This document shows, piece by piece, positions 34,743 through 44,674 of a stretch of 64,000 bases of DNA. A program made the position numbers and the translations under genes. The stretch's first letter is position 1. Each line of letters opens with the position of its first letter. Origin of the DNA: Spiroplasma clarkii (GTDB lineage Bacteria > Bacillota_I > Bacilli_A > Mycoplasmatales > Mycoplasmataceae). Under the pieces are notes generated by a model. That model was not told the origin of the DNA and searched no databases. It saw nothing but the letters and a program-made list of their open reading frames with translations. The DNA is taken from positions 620,001 to 684,000 of the forward strand of contig NZ_CP024870.1 of the NCBI RefSeq assembly GCF_002795265.1. The letters are read 5' to 3'.

Positions 34743-35663
34743 ATGAAAGAAATAAAAATCAAAAGTTTTGATGAAAAAGAATTACATACATCTTTATGAG
34801 ATGATGTTGAAAAACCAGTTGGAGTTTTACAACTTGTTCATGGAAGTTGTGAGCATGCCTTTCGTTATAATGATTTTGCTTCAACGTTAAATAAAAATGG
34901 CTGAATAGTTGTTGCCAATGATCACCGAGGACATGGAAAAACTGCAGACTTAGCCAACAATGAATTAGGATACCTTGCAGATGATGATGGTTGAAACACA
35001 ATCATTCATGATTTAAAAATTGTCAATGATTTTATTAAAAAAACATATCCTAATTTAAAAATTGTAATGTTGGGACATTCAATGGGAAGTTTTATGGCAA
35101 GAACATATCTAATTGATTATCCAGAAACTTTGAGCGGTTGTGTTTTAAGTGGTACTGCTTGACATAGTAAATTTGTTTTAAAATTCGGAACTAATGTTGC
35201 TAAGAAGAATCAAAAGAAATTTGGTCCAAAACATATTGATAAATATATTTGAAAATTAAGTTACAGACCATTAAATAAAAAATTTAAAAAAGAAGGAACT
35301 ACAGGTTGTGAGTGATTAAGTATTAATCAAGAAAATGTTAAAAAATTTAATGATGATGAACTTTGTGGACAAATTTTTACATCATCAACTTTCAAAGATA
35401 TGTTTAGTGGAATTTTATATAATCAAAATCAAAAGAATATTTTGAAAATGAATTCAAACACACCAATCTTGCTAGTTGCAGGAACCAATGATCCAGTAGG
35501 AGCTTATGGGAAAGGTGTAAAAAAAACTTATCAAGCGTTTTTAAAAGCTAACAAGAATGTTAAGTTAAAATTTTATGAAAATTTAAGACATGAAATATTG
35601 TTTGACAATGATAAAGATCTTGTTGAAAAAGATACAATTGCTTTCTTGAATTCTTGCTTATAA
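34743..35663 (+). CDS. Alpha/beta hydrolase, monoacylglycerol lipase-like
   Basis: A 306-residue serine hydrolase. The nucleophile elbow is GHSMGSF (near residues 113-119), the oxyanion region is QLVHGSCEH, and DHRGHGKT is typical of the lysophospholipase/monoglyceride lipase group. The catalytic Asp is likely in AGTNDPVG and His in NLRHEILFD. No signal peptide, so it acts inside the cell, perhaps on host-derived glycerolipids (inference). GAGAGGG is the ribosome site. Confidence 0.88.
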
Positions 35664-35687
35664 AAAATTAGTTTAAGGTAAAAACTA

Positions 35688-37751
35688 ATGGAAGGTTTAG
35701 TATTAAATAAAGCACAAGATGAAATTGTTAAAGCAATTAACTCAGGAAAAAATTTAAAAATAATTTCACTGCCAAAGTCCGGTAGGAAGACTGCAGTTCT
35801 TAAAGCAATTGGCAGTCAGAAAAAACTTCTTTATATATGATTTAATAATTTTAATATCAAACCAAATTTTTTGAAAAGATTTAGTGATCAAGAAAATATT
35901 CAAATCATAAATTTAAAAGATATTAATAGTGATACTAATTTTGAAGAGTATGATATTTTTTATTTTGAAAACATTAATTTTTTGAATAACAATAAATTAT
36001 TAAAAGAAGCTTTAGCAATTATAAATGGTAAATTGTTTAAATGTTTTGCAGACCCAAGGCCAGAGTTTGGTTGAAATAACCACATTGATGATGATTGTAA
36101 TAAAAGTTCTCATGAAAAACAAATAATTTTTTGTGCTAGTTTTCCAGTAAATATATCAAAAAAATCTAGTGGACTAATTGAGCAACAAAATTTAATATCT
36201 ATAATTGATGAGTTGATACCATATTTTACAAATTATTTTATTGAGATAACAATGAGTCAGAATTTTTGATTTTCAAAATATGATTTGGAGGTAATTAAAC
36301 AAATATATCCTGGAAAACTTGATCATCTCACAAGTGAAAAACAATTTAATCGCTTTAATATTCATAACAGTAATATATTTTCATACTCGAAACTAGAATC
36401 TAAAGAAACAATGATAGTTTATGACTTTGAAAATGTTAGCATTAAAAAAGTTAAAACAGAAGTTGGACATGATCAAGTCATTAACATAAATTTTTTCAAA
36501 ACACCAGAGAAAACAGTTGACTTTAAATATTATAATTTAGTATTATTGGTTGGCAAAAGTAATATTAGTAAACCTGAATATTTCAATAATTGATATAATT
36601 CATTTTTAGAAATTATTGGTTTGATTACAAATAAAATTTATATTGTTGGTAAATTTACAAAAGATGAGTTCATAACAAAAATTAGTAGATTAAAATCTGG
36701 CATGCTTCAAGGTCGAGAATCTAATTTAAAAATAATTGTTTCAAATCTTATTAATAAAAAGTTTTTGAAAAGTAATCTTGGTTATTTAAAATCACTTGAA
36801 CAATATTTAGAAATTAAAGATATAACAAAAGATGTAGAAATTCATAATGGAGTTAAGTTGACTGGATTAGAGCAGCTTAGAGATGAGTTTGAAAATCTTT
36901 TAAAGCAAAGCAATGAAATAATCATAAAACAAAAAGCTGTATTCTACTCTCAAATAATTGAGTTTTATATTTATTTCAGCACTATGAAATATAAATTAAG
37001 CAATATTAGTTTCAAAAGTAGTACAAATCAAGCAAATGCATTTAAATTTAATTTTGAAGAAGATGTAGAAGATTTTTTTGCAGCATTAAATGACAATTCA
37101 AACAATTGAATTGCAAAAATCACAAAAAATATAGATCAAAATGACAGTAGTGAAAAAAATAAAGTTGCTAATATCCAAAAAGCTTATGAAAAAATCAAGA
37201 GATTTTATAACAGAAGCAGTGAAAGTATTAAAAATTCAATTTCAAATTCACTAGTTGAAACAAATAAATTTAAAAATGTTTTTTTGCAATCTAGCAATAT
37301 TGAGTATCACAAGAAATGTTTAAGCAAAATTGGTAAGTTTCATGTCTCAGGAGAAATTGATTTCATTGACTTAGATTCAAATAAAATTTTTGAGTTGAAA
37401 GTTAATAAAGAATCTAAATTGTGTGCTGTTGAGATAGATGAATTTAAAACAGCTGAAATTTTACACAATTGCTTAGAATCAACCAAAAGTCCTAAAAAAT
37501 CCCAGATTGAAATTACTGATAAGGTAAGTATAAAAAATTTTGCTGGAGTTGTGCAACTGATTTTATATGCAATGAGTAACTTGGAGGACAATGGTGATAA
37601 TTTTTCAAAGCTAAGTCTTTATCTAGTGGAACTTTACACCCCAAGTATTTGGAGTGTAAAAATTAATTCATACTCTAATTTAACTAAGATTTCAATAATT
37701 TTAGAAAGATACATTATGACTTACATTTTAAGAAGATTTTGAAATATGTAA
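35688..37751 (+). CDS. Decayed UvrD-like ATPase domain joined to a RecB-type nuclease domain
   Basis: A 687-residue protein. The N-terminus LNKAQDEIVKAI resembles the UvrD Q-motif, followed by LPKSGRKT (28-35) in the Walker A place but without the normal GKT glycine. IFYFENINFL (90-99) sits where UvrD has VDEFQD, and FKCFADPRPEFGW (117-129) where it has FVVGDxxQSIYxW. The motor motifs therefore look decayed. The C-terminus has a PD-(D/E)XK pattern that looks intact: H541, D558 in GEIDFI, E569 and K571 in FELKV, and Q623/Y627 in QLILYA, the RecB-family QxxxY. The middle is helical and unrecognised. Possible roles are DNA repair or defence against foreign DNA (inference). Codon use is richer in ATA than in core genes. 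Confidence 0.6.
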
Positions 37752-37832
37752 AATTTTTTTTCATATTTCAATTTCCATAAATAATCACAAAATCTAGAAT
37801 ATAATTATATTAAAGAAAAGGAGTTGTATTTT

Positions 37833-38078
37833 ATGGAAAAATTCTCAAAACAACAAGTTGGTAACCTAGTAAATATGTTAGATGGTTATATGGCTAATGG
37901 GGGACACCACTTAAATGTCAATGTATTACGTAGAGAGGTTTTAAGAGATGCACAAGCCCATCCAGAAAACCACCCACAATTAACAATTAGAGTTTCTGGA
38001 TATGCAGTTAACTTTGTTAAATTAACAAAACAACAACAAGATGAAGTTATCTCAAGAACTTTCCACGAATCAATGTAA
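37833..38078 (+). CDS. Small soluble protein, 81 residues
   Basis: A short, charged protein ([20 protein letters not shown] at its start) with histidine-rich GGHHLN and AHPENHP segments. No transmembrane segment. AAGGAG at 37818-37823 points to ATG 37833; an in-frame TTG at 37824 is too close to it. It has a strong ribosome site, its own gap upstream and a terminator downstream, so it is probably expressed alone. I do not recognise it; the HxH-rich part could bind metal (guess). Confidence 0.75.
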   Translation: MEKFSKQQVGNLVNMLDGYMANGGHHLNVNVLRREVLRDAQAHPENHPQLTIRVSGYAVNFVKLTKQQQDEVISRTFHESM

Positions 38079-38092
38079 TTTATGATATTATA

Positions 38093-38143
38093 AAAATCAT
38101 CTTCAATTCTTAGTTTGTTTAGCTAAGAAATAGGTGATTTTTT
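38093..38143 (+). terminator. Large terminator hairpin after the 81-residue gene
   Basis: Outer arms AAATCA and TGATTT enclose an inner stem TTCTTAG/CTAAGAA, followed by a T run. Confidence 0.7.
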
Positions 38144-38184
38144 CTTAATTTTATAACAATCACACAAAAGCGAAAGGTGTTATT

Positions 38185-39318
38185 ATGTCAAATTATCAAA
38201 ACAATTATTATATTCCTAAAAGTCTGCAACAAGGTTTCACAACAAATCCAGAAGTCTTTTCATATGATGGTATCCAGATCTTAGAACACAAGAGTTTGGA
38301 TTTCAAATTTAATTTAGCTTTTACTAACCAAAATCAAAGTCAAAACCAGTTAAATGTGGATTTTGAGGAATTTTGTAAAACTAATATTGACCCAATTTTT
38401 AAGAAAATAAGTCAACAAAATTGACAAGGGGATTTGACCAGAGATGAAGTGCTTAAATTAGCTAAGTTTTACTTAATAAATTACTTAAGAAATCCAAGTT
38501 GATTAAAATTATTGGCAAATGACGAAAAGAGATGACACAAAGCCATCAGTGAAGCTTTGAATTTAGATATAAAAAAAGCAAATAATCATTCAATTAACTA
38601 CAATGATTTTCAAATACCTGTGGTTACACAGTGATTTATGGAGAAGACAATTTTTAACTTTTATTATTTGGACAAACCAGTCACTTTTTTCTCACCAGCA
38701 AACTTAATGACCCAAATTCCCTTTGAAGCCTTAGAAGATGGAAAAGAATCGGTCTTTGATCTAGTTTTTGCCAAATCAAAATACACTCCATTTGCCTTGC
38801 TTTCTCATGTTTGTCCAAATCAAGTGCTGATTATTAGTTCACTTGAAATTTATGAAATATATCATAGCACAATCTCACAAATGTTGAGTGGCAAAGGTGA
38901 ACGTCCAAAAACAGTGTTTAATTACTTTGGCTATGACCAAGGTGTAGGTTTTGAGCAACCCAAAGTTTTAGCAGAAAACAAGCAGCCAATCAAAACCTCA
39001 GCTTTAACTGATAAATTTAATTATAAAACCAAAGTTTTTAGCCCAAAAAATAGTGCAGCCTATATTGGTGCTTTAATTGCAGCAGTCGGTAATGCAACTT
39101 GTATTTTTACAAATAAATCAGAAATGAAACAGTTTTTACAAGGATTAATTTCAGACTATGAATTAATTGAAAATTGAATTATTGAATGTGAAAAAACAGG
39201 TAAAATCTTTAATGATGAAATCATTCGCAATAACTTGCTAAGTGAGTATGCAATTTGAAAAACAACCCAAATAACAACAATTAAAGAACTTACAAAGTTT
39301 AAGATGGATTTAAAATAA
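38185..39318 (+). CDS. Hypothetical protein, possibly DUF4238-like
   Basis: A 377-residue soluble protein. The opening NNYYIPKSLQQGF followed by VFSYDG, and LAKFYLINYLRNPSW near residue 100, resemble the HYxPxFYLxxF...YD and FxxxxxxRxP pattern of DUF4238 proteins; this is a weak match by eye. The C-terminal half contains ISSLEIYEIYHSTISQ and KNSAAYIGALIAAVGN. ATG 38185 follows GAAAGGTG. A terminator follows directly. Function unknown. Confidence 0.7.
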
Positions 39319-39350
39319 CAAGCAACTCAGTGGTGCTTGTTTTATTTTTT
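39318..39350 (+). terminator. Terminator after the 38.2 kb gene
   Basis: ACAAGCA (39318-39324) and TGCTTGT (39334-39340), nine-base loop, T-rich tail. Confidence 0.85.
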
Positions 39351-39429
39351 TTAAAAAAGTTTGGAAAAATTCTTAATATCTTTGAGCAAAAGTGTGGTTA
39401 TTGATTATAATAAATATGAGGTATTAAAA

Positions 39430-39843
39430 ATGAAACAAGGTGATCAAAAGCCATTAAGAGAGGTAAAAATACTTAAAAAGATTAAAAAGCAAATTGAATT
39501 AGATTCACTTGAAACTATGGGTGTAGAACAAGAACAATTGGTAGAGACATTTTTAAAAAAAGTCAGTTCTATTACAAAAAATGGTGAAAAAGTGAACTTC
39601 AATTTTGCTTACCTTTATTTAGAGGCTAAAATTATTAGGAATTGTGGTGAATGTCAAAATAATTATTATAATGAATTACAAACCAATTTATCTGATGAAC
39701 AGTTAATTAATTTACTAACTACAAGTCAAAATATCACTCACTGTTTAAATTGTAATAACCATCAGGTTCCAAACCACAAGTGCAATTGGTGTTATCAAAC
39801 TATGTGTAACAGCTGTTGTCCAAATTATTTAATTAAAAATTAG
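39430..39843 (+). CDS. Cysteine-rich zinc-ribbon-like protein A
   Basis: A 137-residue basic then cysteine-rich protein. The first half is charged and helical; the second has NCGEC (near 78-82), HCLNC, CNWC and CNSCC, enough for two zinc sites. ATG 39430 is chosen because GAGG eight bases upstream fits it; an upstream in-frame TTG at 39361 has no ribosome site. It is followed 12 bases later by a paralogue that shares NCGECQ and HCLxC, then by a phosphatase gene. I recognise no family. Confidence 0.75.
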   Translation: MKQGDQKPLREVKILKKIKKQIELDSLETMGVEQEQLVETFLKKVSSITKNGEKVNFNFAYLYLEAKIIRNCGECQNNYYNELQTNLSDEQLINLLTTSQNITHCLNCNNHQVPNHKCNWCYQTMCNSCCPNYLIKN

Positions 39844-39855
39844 TTGAGGTGTCAT

Positions 39856-40287
39856 ATGAAAAACAAAGATTATGAAAATCTAAGTAATGCTCTAAAGGAA
39901 CTCTCCATAGAGAACAAGACTTTAGAAATTACAAAAGAGTACTGGCAAGAACTTGAAAGTGTAATTCTTAACACTTACATAAATAAAAAAAATAGTAAAT
40001 GTAGTTTTGAAAACCCTTTAAGAAATTGTTACCAAATTATTACAAAAAATTGTGGTGAATGTCAAAAAATTAATAGTCCGATTTTTAATAATGACAAAAT
40101 TGATGACCAAACAATGTTACTCAATTTTGAAAAAATTGAACTAGAAGATTTGTCAAAAGAAGTTTTTGCAATGATTCATTGCCTGTATTGCGACATCCAT
40201 TTTCCTAACGAACAACTAAGTTTATCAAACTCATATAGTTGTTCAAATTGTCAGCCAAAATTATATGACAAGATAATTACCCAATAA
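39856..40287 (+). CDS. Cysteine-rich zinc-ribbon-like protein B, paralogue of A
   Basis: A 143-residue protein. It shares with the preceding gene the order: helical head ending NTYINKKNSK, then ITKNCGECQK, then MIHCLYC, then a final CSNC. GAGGTG overlapping the upstream stop gives ATG 39856. The two look like an old tandem duplication that has diverged. The conserved CxxC pairs suggest structural zinc. A role with the next gene, a protein phosphatase, is possible only from position. Confidence 0.75.
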   Translation: MKNKDYENLSNALKELSIENKTLEITKEYWQELESVILNTYINKKNSKCSFENPLRNCYQIITKNCGECQKINSPIFNNDKIDDQTMLLNFEKIELEDLSKEVFAMIHCLYCDIHFPNEQLSLSNSYSCSNCQPKLYDKIITQ

Positions 40288-40301
40288 AAAGGAGAGTTAC
40301 T

Positions 40302-40739
40302 ATGAGAAAAATAACAAAAAATCTATATTTAGGAGATCAACATTCAGCTCCAACAGATACCAAATTGCGTTTGAGTTGTGCTGAAGAAATTTATTTTGAT
40401 GTAGCACCTGATCAAAATACCTCTAAGTTTCATGATGGTAATGTGATTTATTACAAATATGCAGATTATCCTCAATATGAAAAAATGGATATTGGTCTAA
40501 TTGATGACACTATCAAACAAATAGAAAAAAACATTGCTAATAAAAAGATCTATGTGCATTGTTTATGAGGTGTTAATCGCAGTGCCTCAATTGTATTTAT
40601 GTATATGGTGCGAAACAAATTAATTGGGGGTAATAGTTATGCTACTGCTCAAAAAGAATTTTGAAAAATCTATCCAGATCATGCCCCCAATCCAGGGTGA
40701 AAGATCTTTTTACAAGAAAAATACCCATACAATTTTTAA
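40302..40739 (+). CDS. Dual-specificity (tyrosine/serine) protein phosphatase
   Basis: A 145-residue cysteine phosphatase. The signature HCLWGVNRS (C87, R93; its Trp is TGA-coded) matches HCxxGxxRS, and the start KITKNLYLGDQHSA matches the DSP family opening (I..xLYLGxxxxA). The general acid Asp is likely in YKYADYPQ. AAAGGAGAG precedes the ATG. It is 17 bases before a ROK kinase. Substrates unknown; few such enzymes are described in mollicutes. Confidence 0.88.
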
Positions 40740-40756
40740 TAAAAGGAGAAATGAAA

Positions 40757-41608
40757 ATGAATTTATCAATTGATATTGGGGGAACCAAAATTAGGTTTGC
40801 CCTAGTTAAAGACAATCAAGTAGTTAAAAGCTCAGAGTTTTTTAACAATGTAAAAAACTATAAAGAAAACATTCTTAAAATCAAAACAACCTTTGACCAA
40901 TGAGCAGAAAAGGTTGAGTTTATTGGGATTGCTTGTCCAGGCCCACTTGACATTAAAAGTGGGAAAATTTATAACTCGCCAAATCTAGAAGATTGAAACA
41001 ATAAGAATTTAAAAGAAGAATTTGGTTCAGTTTTTCAAGTTTGAGACATCCGTATTAACAATGATGCCAATGTGGCAGCTTTAGGGCAATTTAATGTCAG
41101 ACATGATTTACACTCATTGCTTTACTTTACAATTTCTACAGGAATTGGTTGTGGAATGATTATTGATCAAAAAATTTATAATGGTTTTACAGGTACAGCT
41201 TGTGAGATTGCAAATTCTTTTCCAGATTTAGATTTTGGAACTGCTAAATCAGGAATTGAATACTTCGCTAGTGGGAAAAATATTGCTTTAAAATTACAAA
41301 GTCTTGGAGTTTCAGTCAAAGACACCAAAACAGCTTTTGAAATGTACTATGCAAAAACAAATCAGATAGTTAATGAGTATTTTGCTAAAATCAAGCAAAA
41401 ACTTGTGGTAATGTTTGCCACTGCTATTTATTTTTTAAATCCTGAAATAGTTGTGGTTGGTGGAAGTGTAGCAATGCACAACCAAGAGTGATTTGAAGAA
41501 ATTTTTGCAGAGGTTATTAAAGTAACACAAGATATTAATTACCAAACAAAGTTTGAATTTGCTAAAGATCTTGATGAAAGTACATTTATCGGTTGTGCAA
41601 ATCTATAA
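40757..41608 (+). CDS. ROK-family sugar kinase lacking the zinc motif
   Basis: A 283-residue kinase. Phosphate-binding motif SIDIGGTKIRFALV is at residues 4-17; GIACPGPLD and NNDANVAALG (catalytic Asp) follow, then FTISTGIGCGMII. The zinc-binding CxCGxxGCxE segment of most bacterial ROK kinases is absent: the region reads GTACEIANSFPDLDFGTAKSG with no cysteine cluster. ATG 40757 is preferred over ATG 40751, which lies too close to AAGGAG. It probably phosphorylates glucose or a hexosamine; the missing zinc motif makes the substrate uncertain. Confidence 0.88.
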
Positions 41609-41655
41609 AATAAGTATGCTTTTGCAAGATAAATTTAAAAAAACTTATTTTTTCT
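41609..41655 (+). terminator. Weak long-loop terminator after the ROK gene
   Basis: AAATAAGT and ACTTATTT arms with a loop of about 30 bases and a short T run. Confidence 0.4.
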
Positions 41656-41697
41656 CCACTTTTTAATGTATAGTAAATAATGAAGGGAGTGTAAATT

Positions 41698-41934
41698 ATG
41701 GGACAAACAGTAAAAGTAACTATTACAAACTTGGCTAACTTTGGAGCATTTTGCGATGCTGAAATTGATGGAAAAGTTTACAAAGGATTAATCCACATTA
41801 CTGAAATTACTAATGGATTTGTATCAAACATTGCAGATTATGTAAATGTTGGTGATGTTAAAGACGGTTATGTAATTTCAGTTGATGAAGAAAAAAACCA
41901 AGCAAAAATTTCTTTAAAAAGAGTTAATGCATAA
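41698..41934 (+). CDS. S1 RNA-binding domain protein
   Basis: A 78-residue single S1 domain: VKVTITNLANFGAF at the start, GLIHITEI in the middle, VGDVKDGYVISVDEEKNQAKISLKR at the end (an OB fold). It resembles the Gram-positive general stress protein 13/YugI group that associates with ribosomes. GAAGGGAG gives a strong ribosome site. It is monocistronic and ends before a bidirectional terminator. Confidence 0.88.
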   Translation: MGQTVKVTITNLANFGAFCDAEIDGKVYKGLIHITEITNGFVSNIADYVNVGDVKDGYVISVDEEKNQAKISLKRVNA

Positions 41935-42043
41935 TTAAGGATATTGAATTGTTTATAAATTGTTTATATTTTAAGAAATAGTTACTTTTATACCAGTAAT
42001 TTTCCACTTTTAACATAAATCGTTTAATGAATATTTTAATCTT

Positions 42044-42074
42044 AAAAAATAATGAGCCCGACTCATTATTTTTT
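42044..42074. terminator. Bidirectional terminator after the S1 gene
   Basis: A long palindrome: an A-rich arm ending AATAATGAG and its complement CTCATTATT with loop CCCGA, flanked by A and T runs. The 250-base gap around it (41935-42187) otherwise shows nothing. Confidence 0.85.
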
Positions 42075-42187
42075 ATTTGCTGCAAATTTTACTAGCCTAG
42101 AATAATGAATCTTTTTACAAAATCTTAAACTAATTAAATTTGATAATGTTAAAATATTTATAGAATTAGTTGCGGATGTGGTAAAAA

Positions 42188-42724
42188 ATGGAGAAGTTTG
42201 AAACAGTAGCATTAAAGAGGCTAAAGACTATTTTGACCGAAAATAAAAACAGTCAGATAAATGTAAATCGCAAGCAAGATTTAAGTTACACTTATGAAAA
42301 CCAGCCTGCAACACTGCATAATGTATACCTTGTTTCATTCTATAATAAGTCAAATATTAAAACCAATTTATATATTCGTTTTAATGCAAGTGAGGCTTTA
42401 TTTTTTATACCAAATGATGGTAAAAAAAGTGAGGCCCTTTATTCAAGTCGTGTGGATACAGAAGACCAAATAAGGCAGTACCTTGCAGCCACTGAACTTG
42501 ATCATTATGAAGCCTTGTTAAAAGCAGGGTTCAAAGAGGTTTCACCAAAACCTCATTCAAAGTTTATTAGATTTTTAGCAACCTTAAGACCAGATGAAAT
42601 TAATATGACTGTTGAAATCTTAAAGCATGCAAACCTGGCAGAACAAATTGCCAATGAGTACACCTGTGACTATTATGATTCATTTTATAATTTTATTAAT
42701 AATTTAATAGCAAAAATTGCCTAA
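42188..42724 (+). CDS. Hypothetical protein, 178 residues
   Basis: A soluble mixed alpha/beta protein. Landmarks: NVYLVSFYNKSNIKTNLYIRF followed by EALFFIPNDGKKSEALY, then a helical C-terminal half with LRPDEINMTVEIL. No known motif. ATG 42188 has only a weak ribosome site (GGATGTGG). It is followed 15 bases later by another unknown gene, likely in one operon. Confidence 0.7.
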   Translation: MEKFETVALKRLKTILTENKNSQINVNRKQDLSYTYENQPATLHNVYLVSFYNKSNIKTNLYIRFNASEALFFIPNDGKKSEALYSSRVDTEDQIRQYLAATELDHYEALLKAGFKEVSPKPHSKFIRFLATLRPDEINMTVEILKHANLAEQIANEYTCDYYDSFYNFINNLIAKIA

Positions 42725-42739
42725 AAAGGAGGAGTGTAA

Positions 42740-43561
42740 ATGTATGAAGAAAAAAGATGCTGAATTTGTGAAGATTATATCCATCCAAGAGATGCTTGGA
42801 TAGTTTTTAAAATTGTTTGATTATTGCAAAGAAGAGAAATCCATGAAGAAGCTTTTGCTCACATGAGTTGTATTGCTGAAGATATGCCTGAACATAATTT
42901 CCGCATGAGTCATCCTTTATTTGAAATTAATTTATTTATTAGAACAAAATGAGTTGGAGAATTTGAAACCACAATAAACATTAATTATAACCAACCAATT
43001 TACATTGAAGCTGAAGATTTAAATGAAATCATTGAAAATGAAGAAATTAATGGTCGTTTAAATAACTATAAAATTGAATTGAACTTATTTTTGCATTTTA
43101 TTAAGTTAGATCACATCAATGAATGGTTTAAAAATATTTTGTTAATAGTTTTACCAACCATTAACCGAATGTTAGTTTTAAGTCCTGAGAAAAAAGAAAT
43201 TGAATATAAATTAAAACGTTTAAATAAGTTTTTAAACTTTGATGTGATTTTGTCGAAAATTACTTTACCAAAAAAATTAAGCATGAAATATAGTTATGAT
43301 ATTTATGAAAGAATTAAAGACCCAGATTTTCAAAAATGCTACACAAATATGCAAAAAAATGACTTAGAATTCATCAAAGATGGGGTTGAAAAACTATATA
43401 AGATTGTTGTCACTGAAATGAGAAAAAGCTATGCAGCAATCAGTCAACCATATTTACATAGTCGTAAATATAATAAATATAAACCTCAACGAGTTCGCGC
43501 CTTTGAAATGGATGAGTTAATTGAAAAACCTATTGTTGAAAAGCCAATGGAAGAAAAATAG
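42740..43561 (+). CDS. Hypothetical protein with N-terminal CxxC
   Basis: A 273-residue protein starting MYEEKRCWICEDYIHPRDAW; the CWIC pair and nearby HMSC could form a zinc site (C7, C10, H44, C47 approximately), reminiscent of a small treble-clef. The remainder is helical and basic, ending in an EKPIVEKPMEEK tail that resembles the VEK/IEK repeats of the gene at 44.7 kb. TTTGGAGG-like AAAGGAGGAG precedes ATG 42740. The early TGA codon means the standard code would miss this start. Function unknown. Confidence 0.7.
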
Positions 43562-43947
43562 TAAAAACTAATTTTACAAAAATTAGATAATTTTAATTGT
43601 TTTGTGTGATTTGAAAAGAGTGAATTTAATCACTTTTTTATTTCAAAGTAATAGTCCAGTTTTGTTTTGATAACATTTAGTCCTTTTTTGTTTTGATAAT
43701 CAGGAATTCTAAAATATTTATCTTATATCTGTTTATATTTGCCTTAATATTGTCTATAATATTCATAAGGTACCTTTTTTCTATGTTTTTTGTTCAAATA
43801 TATTATATAAAAAAGGGTTCCTTTTTTTGTGTTTAACCAATAAAAAATAATGCATTCCTTATTGTTGCCTAGCATAGATTTAGTGAAAAAACCCGCTAAA
43901 TTATGGTATAATTGTTAAAGATTAAATTAGTATAGGGGCTGGGCAAA
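43562..43947. other. Intergenic region with terminator, 26-base tandem repeat and promoter
   Basis: Holds a terminator at 43616-43640 (AGTGA/TCACT arms and T run), two copies of a 22-base unit at 43652-43673 and 43678-43699 differing at two bases, and an imperfect long stem joining 43771-43784 with 43811-43825. Near its right end is the extended -10 promoter of the next gene. I see no gene. Confidence 0.6.
43904..43912 (+). promoter_or_regulatory. Extended -10 promoter element
   Basis: TGGTATAAT 36 bases before the GTG start of the 43.9 kb gene; an A-rich TGAAAA sits at the -35 distance. Confidence 0.5.
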
Positions 43948-44574
43948 GTGAAGTACTACATTATAACTATTAATGGTAAATATGAAGTTGTTGATGCAGT
44001 TTCTGATGTTGTTATTGCAGTTTTTCAAGATAATGCTTCATTACAAAACTACTTAAAAATGAAAAAAATTGAAGAAACCAACATTGAAAAAGGAATTATT
44101 GATCCATCAAAACGAATCAGAAAAGATTTTTCAAAAATCTTAAAACGCAATTCACTTGATGTAACTCCAGAAATTAAAGCACTTGAAACAACACAAGTTG
44201 TTACACCAACTGGTGAGATTGAAACAATTTCAACTGCAGCAGTTGCAAATGGAGGTATTAATTCTGGTGGTATTCCAATTGCACCAATTGATCCAGAAAC
44301 ACAAACTCTTGATTTTACAAATCAAGCAACTAGTGAACTTGGTGAAGTAACCCAAGAAATTGATGTAGTTACAAATGCTAATGAAAGTGATGAAGTGACC
44401 AGTGATGTCATTGTCATAGATTCGCACACTGGAGAAGATGATGAAGATCTTCCAGTAAAAAAAGTAAGCAAAAAGGATATCAAGTTACAAAAAAAAGAAC
44501 AAAAGCAAAGAGAGATTGAAATGGCAAAACAAGCCAAAGCAGAACTAAAACTCAGCAAAAAAAACAAAAAATAG
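43948..44574 (+). CDS. Unknown protein with N-terminal YY-V domain and charged tail
   Basis: A 208-residue protein starting at GTG 43948. Residues 1-40 (KYYIITINGKYEVVDAVSDV...) resemble the first 40 residues of the next gene: both have an aromatic pair, a strand ending YxVVD, then a helix ending in YL. The middle (75-150) is Thr/Glu/Ala rich and probably disordered. The last 35 residues are almost all Lys, Glu, Gln and Ala, likely a coiled coil. No transmembrane segment. Family not recognised. Confidence 0.7.
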   Translation: MKYYIITINGKYEVVDAVSDVVIAVFQDNASLQNYLKMKKIEETNIEKGIIDPSKRIRKDFSKILKRNSLDVTPEIKALETTQVVTPTGEIETISTAAVANGGINSGGIPIAPIDPETQTLDFTNQATSELGEVTQEIDVVTNANESDEVTSDVIVIDSHTGEDDEDLPVKKVSKKDIKLQKKEQKQREIEMAKQAKAELKLSKKNKK

Positions 44575-44674
44575 GGTTAGTTCACTCATACAGTTAGTGT
44601 ATGAAAAGTTTGAAAAATAGTGTATAATATAAGTAGATTTATTTTAATATAAATCTTACAGGAGGGTGAGTTAT

